The position numbers and the translations under genes were made by a program. Positions 8,955 to 18,848 of a DNA stretch of 64,000 bases are shown here, one piece after another; position 1 is the stretch's first letter, and every line of letters begins with the position of its first letter. The DNA comes from Pseudoalteromonas rubra (GTDB lineage Bacteria > Pseudomonadota > Gammaproteobacteria > Enterobacterales > Alteromonadaceae), in NCBI RefSeq assembly GCF_000967655.1, contig NZ_JXYA01000026.1, positions 1 to 64,000 on the forward strand, read 5' to 3'. Under the pieces are notes generated by a model. That model was not told where the DNA came from. It worked only from the letters and a program-made list of their open reading frames with translations, and did no database searches.

Positions 8955-11240
8955 TTATGTTGAAGGCGGCAGTGCCAGACGAATGTCATCCACTTCTGGT
9001 GGCGCAGGGATTTCACCGGTCTGCTTATTAACCAGATCGTTGGCATTACAATAAGCCTGCCAGGCAATTTTGTACACCGCGTCCCCTTCTTTGTACGGCA
9101 TCGGCGTAGTGTCAGTGCAATCCTGCTGTGGATCGCCGCCATCAGGCGTAATGTAGCTGATAGGTGTAAAGTTGTTGTATTCATCAAAACTAAACAGCTG
9201 CATTTTATAGCCGTCGCTGTCGTCGGCAGGTAAGGAAGGGAATAACTGCGAGGCCGAAATAGGCACAGCACAGCCTCCCAGGTTATTACACTTGTTGTCG
9301 GCCGGGGCACTCTTAATGCCTTTCGCGCCACTGGCACCGCAACTGCCACCCGGTGTAGTGCTGTGAACAAAACCACAGCCGCCCTGGGCTTTACAATCGT
9401 TTGAGCCTTTGCAGCTATGGAACACCTGGGCTGGTGGTAGTCCTGCATCCTCCGATCTATAACTCATACCCTGGCAGGCATGATACAAGACGCCGTCTTC
9501 CTGCGGTGCAATGCCAGTTACCAGATCCGGTGCCATCCCGGTCGTGGCCCAGCAAATAGAAACACGGTCGCCGGAGCCACCCATAGCAGGACCGGGAAAC
9601 TCATCCGTTTTCCCTGACCAGTAGCGGTCCAGCGCGGTTGTCAGGCCTTTAATAGTACCGACTGCCGACTGACTGAACAGCAGGTGGGTTTCCATCTTGC
9701 TTTTTTCTGTGCGGCTTAAGTTGTTTAGTGCAGAAACGATTTCATCAACCCCAGGTAAGTCTGGGTGCTGCTCTTTTGCTTTATCACAGGTACCCGGATT
9801 CAGCATTTCCCTGTTCCAACGCTTGCCTTCGGCATGCCAGTCTTTCCAGGTTAGGTATCTTTCTTTATCTTCGTAACTGGGATCACTGTATTTAACGATC
9901 AATTCCAGTGTTTGCTTAAAGATCAGGAAGTGATCTTTGCGCTTATTCATGATCCGTGCACACGCCGATCCTGAGACGGGGTCTCCCGGATAATCCGCTT
10001 TAAGTGCGTTCTCATCAGGCTGATACTTCTCTTGCACGGTATGCGTATCTTCAGTCTTTTGCGCAAATAAAGTGCTCAGGGCTTTTTGTGCCCAGGCTTC
10101 ATGGCTCCATTGCTGGCAGATTGTTTCCACCACGCCCTGACCTTCGCCCTGATCGGTAATGGCATTGATGTTGTTGATAAGTTTAACTTTGAGCTCATCG
10201 TGGCGAGTATCATCCAATTCTGGCGAATTCAAAGACCCGTCAACACCAGGAAATTGTGCCTGGTACTCGTCATCGCCAGGACGGACGTTAAAGTAGTCTC
10301 TTTGCACCGGCGTTGACCCTAACAGCGCATCGAGCAAAGATGTGCCATCGTCATACTGGATTTGCAGGTAGTTCCAGTAACACAGGTACATATGGCCGAT
10401 TGAGCCAAACAGCGGCAGGTTGGTTTCAGTGTAGCTGGGTTGCCACCAGTCAAACGGGGCATTCTCAAAGTACTTAGGACGGCCATCTGCACCGGGCTTG
10501 AGGTACTGGGGCGCAATAATTTTTTGCGCATCTTCTTCGGTTTCTTCAATCAATAAAAACAGCAGCGCCTGCTCTTTGTTAAGCTCCGTAGCATTCACCC
10601 TGAGGTCCTGCAAACTTTCACCCTTAAAGTGGGCTTTAAAGTAATCCCTGACTTCAGGGCTCAGCTTATTCAGATCGCTATCGCAGTCTTTAAAATCCAG
10701 AATGTGCGGGATCATGGTCTGATTGTTGTAACACTGCCAGCCATATTTCTTATCGATCAGTGCCTCACTGGTAAAAGTCGGTGTAAGTCCAATCTTGCTG
10801 GCCATATTAGAAGCCAGTTGCAGGTGCAGCATTTCTTCCACAAACACGCTGTATACACCATTGAATACTTGCTCGTTGACTGTTAAGACATCCGTCGGTG
10901 TCGGCTTAACTACGGCGTCATATTCATCGAATCGCCCCTTTGGCACCGTACCAGCTGTTGCTGCCAAACCAGGCCACCAACGTCCCGGATATAACCCGGA
11001 ATTGTCACCAATCTGGTGCATCCCATAAATGGAGTATAGGCCGGTCATATACAGAGGAATGGTAAATAGCTCAACGTTGATAGCCGCCTGCGCGATGGCT
11101 TTCACACACGAGATATCAGCAGCCTTGTAATCAACGCTACGCGCTTTTATCTCTTGCTCTTGTTGCTTTGAAATTCTGAGTTCGGGCTTAATGATTTCTT
11201 TCAACCCGCTCAATACGTCTTTGTTAATTGGTTCGTTCAT
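8955..11240 (-). CDS. Ferritin-like (VioB/RebD-type) protein with Cys-rich C-terminal tail
   Basis: A 761-residue protein with a GGAG ribosome site. Residues about 40-300 resemble the ferritin-like domain of iminophenyl-pyruvate dimer synthases (VioB/RebD). Helical metal-ligand motifs are AAINVELFTIPLYMTGLYSI and VFVEEMLHLQLASNMA, with a further LIEETEEDAQ helix. The middle part is helical. Residues about 585-660 are unlike the rest: they hold YHACQG, HSCKGSNDCKAQGGCGF, GGSCGASG, and NKCNNLGGCAVP. Such CKG-x-N-x-C-x-x-x-GGC patterns resemble the Cys-rich precursors modified by MNIO enzymes, and the MNIO gene follows 9 bases downstream. I infer that this protein is both a ferritin-like enzyme and the substrate of the modification. 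No signal peptide is seen. Confidence 0.82.
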   Translation of the reverse strand: MNEPINKDVLSGLKEIIKPELRISKQQEQEIKARSVDYKAADISCVKAIAQAAINVELFTIPLYMTGLYSIYGMHQIGDNSGLYPGRWWPGLAATAGTVPKGRFDEYDAVVKPTPTDVLTVNEQVFNGVYSVFVEEMLHLQLASNMASKIGLTPTFTSEALIDKKYGWQCYNNQTMIPHILDFKDCDSDLNKLSPEVRDYFKAHFKGESLQDLRVNATELNKEQALLFLLIEETEEDAQKIIAPQYLKPGADGRPKYFENAPFDWWQPSYTETNLPLFGSIGHMYLCYWNYLQIQYDDGTSLLDALLGSTPVQRDYFNVRPGDDEYQAQFPGVDGSLNSPELDDTRHDELKVKLINNINAITDQGEGQGVVETICQQWSHEAWAQKALSTLFAQKTEDTHTVQEKYQPDENALKADYPGDPVSGSACARIMNKRKDHFLIFKQTLELIVKYSDPSYEDKERYLTWKDWHAEGKRWNREMLNPGTCDKAKEQHPDLPGVDEIVSALNNLSRTEKSKMETHLLFSQSAVGTIKGLTTALDRYWSGKTDEFPGPAMGGSGDRVSICWATTGMAPDLVTGIAPQEDGVLYHACQGMSYRSEDAGLPPAQVFHSCKGSNDCKAQGGCGFVHSTTPGGSCGASGAKGIKSAPADNKCNNLGGCAVPISASQLFPSLPADDSDGYKMQLFSFDEYNNFTPISYITPDGGDPQQDCTDTTPMPYKEGDAVYKIAWQAYCNANDLVNKQTGEIPAPPEVDDIRLALPPST

Positions 11241-11380
11241 GAACTTGCTCCTTCGTGACGGTAACCTGCTGCCTGTGGTTTACTTCACAGCAGCAGAGCC
11301 TATAAAAAGTAGTTCACGACAAAAGAAATTCCTATTACACCCTATTACTCTCAAACAGGTGTGCAAAAGAAGAGGGAGTA

Positions 11381-11767
11381 TCAGCGGCGCCGTTCAATCT
11401 CACAGAGATCAGAGGCCTGATTGTCGCAGTATTGTGACTGTTTAACTTGAGATGTAGCGCTATCGGCACTTAGCTTTGCTTCGGCATCAATATCAATACC
11501 GTTTGCCAGACAGGCTTCTTTGTAGGCTTGATGTTGTTGGGCTTTTACAACCCCATTGGACAAGGCCAGTGCCAGGCCACCAACCAGTTCTAGTTCATGA
11601 AACACCAGGTTACTGGCAGCGCGAGGCGCCATATCTATACTGGTCGATTCTTTGTAAACGCCGCAGTATTCATCAAAACTGACTTCGGTGTGCGGCACAA
11701 AAACACACCCCGAAAACAGCAAGGCGCTGCTCCCAAGTAATGTATATTTCCCTGACAACATAGTCAT
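11381..11767 (-). CDS. Small predicted lipoprotein
   Basis: A 128-residue protein with a lipoprotein signal: a basic start, a hydrophobic run and LLFSGC with the candidate lipidated Cys at residue 21. The mature part has further Cys residues (FDEYCGVYK, YKEACLANG, QSQYCDNQASDLCEIERRR), which may form disulfides in the periplasm. The family is not recognised. The gene ends 140 bases before the ferritin-like gene on the same strand, so it could be the first gene of the MNIO operon, but the gap makes an independent promoter for the operon likely. A second start at 11761 is possible; the GGATAAT upstream slightly favours 11767. Confidence 0.65.
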   Translation of the reverse strand: MTMLSGKYTLLGSSALLFSGCVFVPHTEVSFDEYCGVYKESTSIDMAPRAASNLVFHELELVGGLALALSNGVVKAQQHQAYKEACLANGIDIDAEAKLSADSATSQVKQSQYCDNQASDLCEIERRR

Positions 11768-11879
11768 TATTATCCATAGTTATTACTTTAGATAAGGGTA
11801 TGCAGGGCGCTTAAAGAATACAACGGGATACTACATAAATCTGACGCAAACTTACATCTACTGACATTTTGCGGGGTAA

Positions 11880-11910
11880 AACAGAGCGTAAAGCCCCTTT
11901 ACACTCTGTT
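11880..11910 (-). terminator. Probable terminator after glcB
   Basis: An inverted repeat (AACAGAGCGTAAAG / CTTTACACTCTGTT, one mismatch) with a 3-base loop lies 20 bases beyond the glcB stop. There is no long T tract, so termination is likely but not certain. Confidence 0.5.
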
Positions 11911-11930
11911 GCCCAGACTAATCAGAGAAA

Positions 11931-14105
11931 CTACTGAACAAGGCCCTTGTATTGACGTCGATAGGCATGCAGCAAAGGCTCAGTGTAGCCATTTGGCTGT
12001 GCCTTGCCTTGCAGCACTAACGCCAAAGCCGCCGTAAAGGCCAGATTGTCTTCGATGTTTTCGCCGCTCATTGGCTGGTATTGCGCGTCATGGCGATTTT
12101 GCTCATCGACGATTTTTGCCATACGAACAAAAGTACGCTTAACCTGCTCCTCAGTGCAAATACCATGATGCAACCAGTTAGCAATGTGCTGGCTGGAGAT
12201 ACGCAACGTTGCTCTGTCTTCCATCAGGCCAACATGGTTGATGTCGGGTACTTTTGAGCAACCAATCCCTTGATCTATCCAGCGCACTACATAACCCAGA
12301 ATCCCCTGGGCATTATTGTCCAGCTCAGTTTGAATTTCATCATCGCTTAACTGACGTGCGCCCAGCAATGGCGGTGTCAGCAGGTCGTCCAGGCTTGCCA
12401 TCTGCCGCTGGGCAATTTGCTGCTGCAATGTCGCCACTTCAACTTCGTGATAATGCATAGCATGCAAAGTGGCCGCAGTGGGAGAGGGCACCCAGGCGGT
12501 ATTAGCACCCGACTTAGGATGTGCCAGCTTCTGCTCCATCATCAGCGCCATTTTGTCAGGCATCGGCCACATGCCTTTGCCTATCTGCGCTTTACCCGCA
12601 AAACCCGAAGCCAGGCCTGTGTCTACGTTACGATCTTCATACGCCGCTATCCAGGGCTGTGCTTTTATCTCGCCTTTGGGTAACACCGGGCCGGCCAGCA
12701 TAGACGTGTGGATCTCGTCACCGGTTCTGTCCAGGAACCCGGTATTGATGAATACAACGCGGGCGTGAGCCGCATTAATACAGGCCTGTAAGTTTACAGA
12801 TGTACGGCGCTCTTCATCCATAATGCCCATTTTTAGCGTGTTTTCGGGTAATTTCAGCAGCTGCTCTACCGCACTAAACAACTCGCCGGTAAAGGCTACT
12901 TCTTCCGGACCGTGCATTTTGGGTTTAACGATATTCACACTCTGCGCCGTGGAGTTTTTAAGCGCCCCATCACCATGCAGATCGTGTAGCGCGGCGGTTG
13001 CGGTGATCACCGCATCGACTATCCCTTCGAACACCTCCTCGCCATGCTCATCCAAAATGGCGGGCGTGGTCATCAGGTGGCCAACATTGCGCACAAACAT
13101 CATAGCTCGGCCTTTAAGGCTAAGCGTTTGGCCATCAGGTGTCAGGTAAGTTTTGTCGGCATTCAGTGAACGGGTTACTGTTTTACCGGCTTTTTCAAAC
13201 TGCTCTTTGAGTGTGCCCTGCATCAGGCCCAGCCAGTTGCGGTAAACCTGTACTTTATCTTCGGCATCCACAGCTGCAACCGAGTCTTCACAATCCATGA
13301 TGGTGGTCAGCGCGGATTCCAGGATCACGTCTTTGATCCCGGCCTTGTCTGCCTGGCCGATCGGATCCTGGGGATCAATCAGGATCTCAAAATGTAGATC
13401 ATGGTGTTTAAACAGTAACGCCGACGGGCTCTGTGGCTGTCCGTTATATCCGGCAAACTGCGCGGGTTCCGCCAGTTTAACCTGACTTGAATCGTTAAGC
13501 GTGATGATCAGTTCACCCTGAACCACCGCATAATTGGTGCTTTCGATATGAGAGCCGTGTGCCGGCGGCAAAATACGGTCCAGTAGCTGGCGCGCATAGG
13601 CCATCACTTTAAAGCCCCGCACCGGATTATAACCACCGCTTGCGCGCTCAGCGCCGTCTTCTTCTGGCAACACGTCGGTGCCATAAAGTGCATCATAAAG
13701 CGAGCCCCAGCGCGCATTGGCTGCGTTTAGCGCGAATCGCGCATTACTAACCGGCACCACTAACTGTGGACCCGCAATACGGGCTATTTCAGGCTCAACC
13801 TGCTCGGTGGTGATAGGCTGCGCAGCAACATCGGGCACCAGATAACCTATTTCGGTTAAAAATGTCCGATACTTTTCAGCATCCCAGCTCGGATTCGCTA
13901 AGTGGTAGTCATCAATTTGTTTTTGTAATAGATCGCGCCTGGCAAGCAGCGCCCGGTTTTTAGGTGTGAGAGTGTGGATAATATTAGAAAAACCAGACCA
14001 GAAGTCGTCTGCGTTAATTTGGGTGCCAGGCAGCAGCTCCTGATCGACAAAGTCAAACAGGCGGGTATCGATACGCAATCCGGCCTGTAAAATGTGAGAA
14101 CTCAT
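11931..14105 (-). CDS. glcB: Malate synthase G
   Basis: A 724-residue cytosolic enzyme condensing glyoxylate with acetyl-CoA to malate, the second step of the glyoxylate shunt. Length and sequence fit isoform G rather than the shorter isoform A. Landmarks include [42 protein letters not shown], the [14 protein letters not shown] strand, [14 protein letters not shown] and [14 protein letters not shown], which contain the catalytic Arg, Asp and metal-binding Glu/Asp residues of the family. The start has AAGGATC at proper spacing. It is divergent from isocitrate lyase across a 232-bp intergenic region, so both shunt enzymes are probably controlled together from that region. Confidence 0.97.
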   Translation of the reverse strand: MSSHILQAGLRIDTRLFDFVDQELLPGTQINADDFWSGFSNIIHTLTPKNRALLARRDLLQKQIDDYHLANPSWDAEKYRTFLTEIGYLVPDVAAQPITTEQVEPEIARIAGPQLVVPVSNARFALNAANARWGSLYDALYGTDVLPEEDGAERASGGYNPVRGFKVMAYARQLLDRILPPAHGSHIESTNYAVVQGELIITLNDSSQVKLAEPAQFAGYNGQPQSPSALLFKHHDLHFEILIDPQDPIGQADKAGIKDVILESALTTIMDCEDSVAAVDAEDKVQVYRNWLGLMQGTLKEQFEKAGKTVTRSLNADKTYLTPDGQTLSLKGRAMMFVRNVGHLMTTPAILDEHGEEVFEGIVDAVITATAALHDLHGDGALKNSTAQSVNIVKPKMHGPEEVAFTGELFSAVEQLLKLPENTLKMGIMDEERRTSVNLQACINAAHARVVFINTGFLDRTGDEIHTSMLAGPVLPKGEIKAQPWIAAYEDRNVDTGLASGFAGKAQIGKGMWPMPDKMALMMEQKLAHPKSGANTAWVPSPTAATLHAMHYHEVEVATLQQQIAQRQMASLDDLLTPPLLGARQLSDDEIQTELDNNAQGILGYVVRWIDQGIGCSKVPDINHVGLMEDRATLRISSQHIANWLHHGICTEEQVKRTFVRMAKIVDEQNRHDAQYQPMSGENIEDNLAFTAALALVLQGKAQPNGYTEPLLHAYRRQYKGLVQ

Positions 14106-14337
14106 GTGAGTGATCCTTGATCGGGTTTGAACGGGTCACTTTAAAATAAGCCAATTTCACTAAAAACAAACCCCTTTACCCATTCACAATAAATATACTG
14201 GCAATAACAACTATAAATTTAAAAAATTACACTGGTCGGTCTAGTGTTTATTTAAGCGCCAGGCAGCACTCTCACACTCGCTCTCTGGCAGACAAACATA
14301 AACCAGTTAGCTTAAACCCGTTCGAAGGAATTTTGTT
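14106..14337. promoter_or_regulatory. Divergent glcB/aceA control region
   Basis: A 232-bp AT-rich region between the divergent genes of the glyoxylate shunt. At 14229-14247 lies an interrupted inverted repeat with ACACT and AGTGT arms around GGTCGGTCT. Its TGGTC core recalls acyl-CoA-responsive FadR-type operators, which control the shunt in other gammaproteobacteria, but the symmetry is incomplete. The regulator is therefore unassigned. Confidence 0.5.
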
Positions 14338-15942
14338 ATGAGCAGTTATACCTCTCAAATTGATCGTTTTACTACATTGTGCCAGTCTCAGGGCAATACC
14401 TGGCAGGGGATCAACCCTGAATTTGCAACCAGAATGCATTTACAAAACCGCTTTAAAACGGGTCTGGATATTGCCAAATACACCGCGAAGGTAATGCGTG
14501 AAGATATGGCTGCGTACGATGCCGACAGCAGCCAGTATACGCAGTCGCTGGGTTGCTGGCACGGTTTCACTGCTCAGCAAATGATGATGGCCATTAAGCG
14601 CCATAATAAGACCACCAAACGCTCTTACGTGTACCTGAGTGGCTGGATGGTTGCCGCGCTTCGCTCTGAATTTGGACCACTACCGGATCAAAGCATGCAC
14701 GAAAAAACCGCCGTGCCTAAGCTGATTGAAGAGATCTACACCTTCTTAAAACAAGCAGATGCACGAGAGCTTGATCACCTTTATAAGGCACTGGATGAGG
14801 CCAAAGCACAGGGTGGTGACGTACAGGCAATCACAGCACAAATAGATAACTTCGAAACTCACGTTGTGCCCATCATTGCCGACATTGATGCCGGTTTTGG
14901 TAACGAAGAAGCCACCTACCTGCTGGCAAAACAAATGATTGAAGCGGGTGCGTGCGCCATTCAGATTGAAAACCAGGTATCGGACGCCAAGCAGTGTGGT
15001 CACCAGGCCGGTAAAGTGACCGTGCCTCATGAAGACTTTTTAGCCAAGATCAATGCGGTGCGTTATGCATTCCTGGAACTGGGCGTAGAAGATGGCATTA
15101 TTGTCGCCCGTACCGACTCTCTTGGTGCCAGCCTGACGCAGAAAATCCCGGTCTCTAAAACGCCTGGCGATTTGGCCAGCCAATACAATGCATTCCTCGA
15201 CACCACCGTTATCTCTGGCGCTGCGGATCTGAATGAAGGTGACATGGTCATTAAACAAAATGGTGAGCTGTGCAAGCCTGTGCGCCTTGATAATGGCCTG
15301 TATCAGTTCAGAGAAGGCACTGAAAAGGACCGCGTTGTACTTGATTGTGTCACCAGCTTGCAATCAGGCGCCGATCTGTTGTGGATTGAAACTGAAAAGC
15401 CCAATGTAGAGCAAATAGCAGAACTGGTGAACCGAGTCCGTGAGCAGGTGCCCAATGCCAAGCTGGTATATAACAACTCACCGTCATTTAACTGGACGCT
15501 GAAGTTCCGTGAGCAGGTATATGCAGAGTGGCAGGCGCAGGGCAAAGATCTGTCGACCTACCCAGATCCAACTCAAGATCCTAAAGCGCTGATGTCTCCA
15601 GAGCTGGATCAATCAGAGCTGGCAGCAGAAGCCGATGCTAAAGTACGTACCTTCCAGCGTGATGGTGCAGCTCAGGCGGGTATTTTCCACCACCTAATCA
15701 CCTTGCCGACTTATCACACAGCTGCGCTGAGCACAGATATTCTGGCGGAAGGTTACTTTGGCGACCTGGGTATGCTTGCCTACGTACGTGATGTTCAGAG
15801 ACAAGAAATTCGCCGCGAGCAGGCTTCCGTGAAGCACCAGGACCTGGCCGGCTCCAACATTGGTGATACACATAAAGAGTATTTCAGTGGTGAAAACGCG
15901 CTGAAAGCAGGTGGTGAAGCCAACACCATGAACCAATTTTAA
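14338..15942 (+). CDS. aceA: Isocitrate lyase
   Basis: A 534-residue enzyme cleaving isocitrate to succinate and glyoxylate. It belongs to the longer subclass (about 530 residues), not the 430-residue E. coli type. Visible motifs are SLGCWHGFTAQQMMMAIKRH, PIIADIDAGFGNEEATYLLAK (metal and substrate pocket), the catalytic-loop equivalent KQCGHQAGKV with its Cys at the expected KKCGH-like position, VARTDSLGASL, and NNSPSFNWTLKF. The start has AAGGA. It is divergent from glcB and followed by a strong terminator. Together the two genes allow growth on acetate and fatty acids. The KQCGH form instead of KKCGH is typical of this subclass as far as I recall. Confidence 0.96.
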   Translation: MSSYTSQIDRFTTLCQSQGNTWQGINPEFATRMHLQNRFKTGLDIAKYTAKVMREDMAAYDADSSQYTQSLGCWHGFTAQQMMMAIKRHNKTTKRSYVYLSGWMVAALRSEFGPLPDQSMHEKTAVPKLIEEIYTFLKQADARELDHLYKALDEAKAQGGDVQAITAQIDNFETHVVPIIADIDAGFGNEEATYLLAKQMIEAGACAIQIENQVSDAKQCGHQAGKVTVPHEDFLAKINAVRYAFLELGVEDGIIVARTDSLGASLTQKIPVSKTPGDLASQYNAFLDTTVISGAADLNEGDMVIKQNGELCKPVRLDNGLYQFREGTEKDRVVLDCVTSLQSGADLLWIETEKPNVEQIAELVNRVREQVPNAKLVYNNSPSFNWTLKFREQVYAEWQAQGKDLSTYPDPTQDPKALMSPELDQSELAAEADAKVRTFQRDGAAQAGIFHHLITLPTYHTAALSTDILAEGYFGDLGMLAYVRDVQRQEIRREQASVKHQDLAGSNIGDTHKEYFSGENALKAGGEANTMNQF

Positions 15943-15966
15943 TTGTCATAAAGTTCCTACATCTAC

Positions 15967-15987
15967 AAGGGCCTGCGGGCCCTTTTT
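15967..15987 (+). terminator. Terminator after aceA
   Basis: AAGGGCC and GGCCCTT arms with a TGCG loop followed by a T run, 25 bases after the aceA stop. Confidence 0.9.
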
Positions 15988-15988
15988 A

Positions 15989-16400
15989 GATCAGTTTTTT
16001 ACCAGCACATTACCGCCAACACATATTCCAATCTACAAAGTCGATGGCCTGCTGCCAGACCCGACAGGCTCGGCCTCCTTAATCTCAACCAGATTAGCAC
16101 CGGATCACGATTTTACCCGCCTGCGAATGTCAGATCAGGATTTTATCAGCTGAGGCGCTTTTAATGACAGAAAAGGGCGTAAACGGCAAAAAAGGAGGAC
16201 GACCATAAGATTTTGGCTTAAAATTCGGAAAAATCCGCCTGCTATTGGCTTGAAAATTCGACTAGTTGCAATAATAAACACGGCTCAGGCCACATTTTTA
16301 CTAACTCCGAAGTCAATAAACCAAAATTTTACTAAGTCAGCAGCGGATAAAACAGAATTTTACTAACTAGGTAGCCTTACAAACCATCATTTTACCAACT
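15989..16400 (+). repeat. Cluster of origin-like iterons (about 31-bp period)
   Basis: Seven copies of a TTTTA-C/T-YARCT element start at 15997, 16111, 16141, 16296, 16327, 16358 and 16390. Within runs they are spaced 30-32 bp, three helical turns. The first three are each preceded at exactly 4 bases by GATC (15989, 16103, 16133), the same GATC-N4-TTTTAC arrangement seen in the replication origin at 28.6-29.0 kb. The last four have the GATC degraded to AACC-like bases. The cluster fills most of the 546-bp gap between aceA and the histidine kinase gene. It could be a titration or handcuffing site for the initiator, a remnant of a second origin, or an operator array for the kinase gene. Nothing else is seen in this gap. 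Confidence 0.7.
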
Positions 16401-16489
16401 CAGTAAGCTGTAAACCCCCTTTACAGCTCCATAATTGCACCACAATTATTGCATACTCTGAAAAAAGTCTGATGTGCCACGAAAAAATT

Positions 16490-18583
16490 ATGAAAAAAAT
16501 ACTGCTCCCATCTGCTTTTGCGTTACTCAGTATAGTTACTGTTAATGCGCAGGCAACCAACTCGACGTTAACACTACATGAAATCAAGAAGCTCGAGTTG
16601 TCGGGCAATTACGAGCAAGCACTCAGTGGCCTGACCCCATTTTATAGCCATGACGACCTAAAAAAGCAGCTAGACGCACGCTTTGTTGAAGCACTAATCT
16701 ATCGCAAGCAGGGTAATCATCAGCAAGCTATTAATGCGTTAGACAGACTAACCAAGCAATTTCAGCTGGATACCAACAACCAGTACCGCCTTTATAAGGA
16801 GCTGGGGATAAATTACCGCCGCATGGGCAAGCTGGATGACGCTGAAGACAACTACAGGCACGCTTTAAAGACCGCTAAAGCACTGAATAATAATGACTTT
16901 ATAGGTCAAAGTTATTCCAACCTCGGCACCTTGTATGACACCAAAAATGAAATGGCGATGGCCATGCAGTTTCAGCTTAAAGCCAGGGATGCACTTAAAG
17001 ACAGCCAGCTTCATGGAGTAGTCGCCAACAACTTTTATAATCTGGGCGATATGGCCATGCGCTTCAACGACCTGGAGCAGGCCGAGTTCTTTTTTACTAA
17101 AGCGCTGATCGCCGATAAGAAGTCGGGTGAACTGAACAATATTGCCGGCACCGCCCTGAGGCTGGCTCAGGTCACATTCAAACGCAAAAACTACTTACAG
17201 GCGGTTGAGAAAACCACCGAGGCCATTGAGCTGCTTGAACAAATTCCGGCTAATGTTGGCCTGGCGCGAGCCCACAAGCTGATCAGCCAGGCCTATCTTA
17301 AGCTGGAAAAAGGAGCAAAGGCCGAGGAGCATGCCAAACTCTCGATGCACTACGCCGCTCAAACTGATAACCAGATACAGCGTTTCTATGCCCACGTCAT
17401 TATGGCCCGTGCTTATTTGTATCAACAAAAACCTGAACTGGCGCAGCCCCACTATGAGTGGCTAACACGCTTTATGGCAGAAGACGACGAGAACTCTCAC
17501 ATGTCTCAGGTGTATTATAACCTCAAAGCCAAATATGACTTTCAACAAGGCAATCATCAGGAAGCCTACGAAGCGCTAAGCAAGGCCAACACCTTTTTTG
17601 CACAGAATATAGAAAAAGCCAACTCAGAGCAGGCGCTGACGCACAAGCGTACCATAGACACAGTGATGCAACAGCAACGCATAGATGACTCAGAGCATCA
17701 CCGTAAGCTAACAGAAAGCCAGTTGCGCAATGCACAACTGATGCAGCGCATGTGGCTGTTTGTAGCCCTGACTTGCCTGCTGCTGGGTATTCTGATCAGC
17801 TATATCTTGTTCAGTAAAAACAGAACCGCACGCCTGAAAGCCAACCTTTACCAGCAAAACCTCAAACAAAAAGATCAGATGCTGGCCGATATTTCTCATG
17901 AACTGAGAACACCATTGAGTGTACTTAAGCTGCACATTGAAGCATTAGAATATAACCTGCTGGACGACGACACCCTGGCCTACAGCAAGATCAATGAAAA
18001 AATATCCCAGCTTAATCATCTGATCTCGGACGTTTATCAACTGTCTCAGGCCGATAACCAGGCTATGGTAGTCAATAATCAGCCTTACTGTACCCGTACA
18101 CTGGCTGACAGTTATTGCTACGACATCAAACGTATGGTGCAAAGCAATGAGCTACACTTTAGTGCCGACATTTCGATCCCCACCAATGCCAGTGTATTAA
18201 TCGATAAACCCAAACTGGACAGGGTCATAGACAACCTGGCAAAAAACGCCTGCCTGTATACCGACAAACCAGGCCAGGTAAAACTCAAGATCCGACAAAA
18301 CAGTGAGGGGTTGATCATTCAGCTGGAAGACTCATCACCGGGCGTGTCGGACAACGAAAAACCACGTCTATTTGAACGTTTGTACCGGGTAGAAAGCTCA
18401 CGAAGCCGGGCAACCGGTGGCTCAGGCCTGGGGCTATCACTGTGTAAAAGCCTGGTCGAATCCATGTCTGGTGACATTGAACTTAGAGATAGCAGGTTAG
18501 GCGGGCTGTCGGTTCGGGTGACACTATTTGCCGCTTCAACAACACCTGCAGCAAAAGTACCACAAACGGTATCACACAGTTAG
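16490..18583 (+). CDS. TPR sensor histidine kinase
   Basis: A 697-residue membrane-bound sensor kinase. The start at 16490 is preferred over 16472 because it yields a clean signal peptide (MKKILLPSAFALLSIVTVNAQA). Residues about 30-410 are periplasmic TPR repeats. A membrane segment (MWLFVALTCLLLGILISYILF) follows near residue 420-440. The HisKA domain has ADISHELRTPLSVLK with the phospho-accepting His at residue 470, and the ATPase domain has the N box (NLAKNAC) and G box (GSGLGLSLCKSL). Kinases of this build sense unknown envelope signals. No response regulator is adjacent; the OmpR-type regulator at 21764-22456 is a candidate partner. The gene lies directly behind the iteron-like cluster. 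Confidence 0.9.
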   Translation: MKKILLPSAFALLSIVTVNAQATNSTLTLHEIKKLELSGNYEQALSGLTPFYSHDDLKKQLDARFVEALIYRKQGNHQQAINALDRLTKQFQLDTNNQYRLYKELGINYRRMGKLDDAEDNYRHALKTAKALNNNDFIGQSYSNLGTLYDTKNEMAMAMQFQLKARDALKDSQLHGVVANNFYNLGDMAMRFNDLEQAEFFFTKALIADKKSGELNNIAGTALRLAQVTFKRKNYLQAVEKTTEAIELLEQIPANVGLARAHKLISQAYLKLEKGAKAEEHAKLSMHYAAQTDNQIQRFYAHVIMARAYLYQQKPELAQPHYEWLTRFMAEDDENSHMSQVYYNLKAKYDFQQGNHQEAYEALSKANTFFAQNIEKANSEQALTHKRTIDTVMQQQRIDDSEHHRKLTESQLRNAQLMQRMWLFVALTCLLLGILISYILFSKNRTARLKANLYQQNLKQKDQMLADISHELRTPLSVLKLHIEALEYNLLDDDTLAYSKINEKISQLNHLISDVYQLSQADNQAMVVNNQPYCTRTLADSYCYDIKRMVQSNELHFSADISIPTNASVLIDKPKLDRVIDNLAKNACLYTDKPGQVKLKIRQNSEGLIIQLEDSSPGVSDNEKPRLFERLYRVESSRSRATGGSGLGLSLCKSLVESMSGDIELRDSRLGGLSVRVTLFAASTTPAAKVPQTVSHS

Positions 18584-18848
18584 TACAGCAAGTGCCAGGC
18601 ATATTGTCGGGCACTTTAACCGCCTTTTATTCGGTCAAACGAATCGCACCTTTTTAAACAGAACATATTCAAGTCAAACTGGGTAATTAACAGCCAAAAC
18701 ACGCGATTAAATTATTCTAACTTTTACAGATCCGACCTCAATAAAAATCGGCTAATAACTGCTCCGATCAGGCACGATACACAATCGCCTCCATTTTCTT
18801 TCCACAATGATTGGTTTTAATAAGCCATATACACGGGAGGAATGGTCT

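Noticed and set aside
8175-8963. 262-residue plus-strand ORF
   Set aside because: It is the opposite strand of the clearly conserved MNIO gene.
8834-9448. 204-residue minus-strand ORF
   Set aside because: Out-of-frame shadow across the MNIO/ferritin junction; both real genes are well supported.
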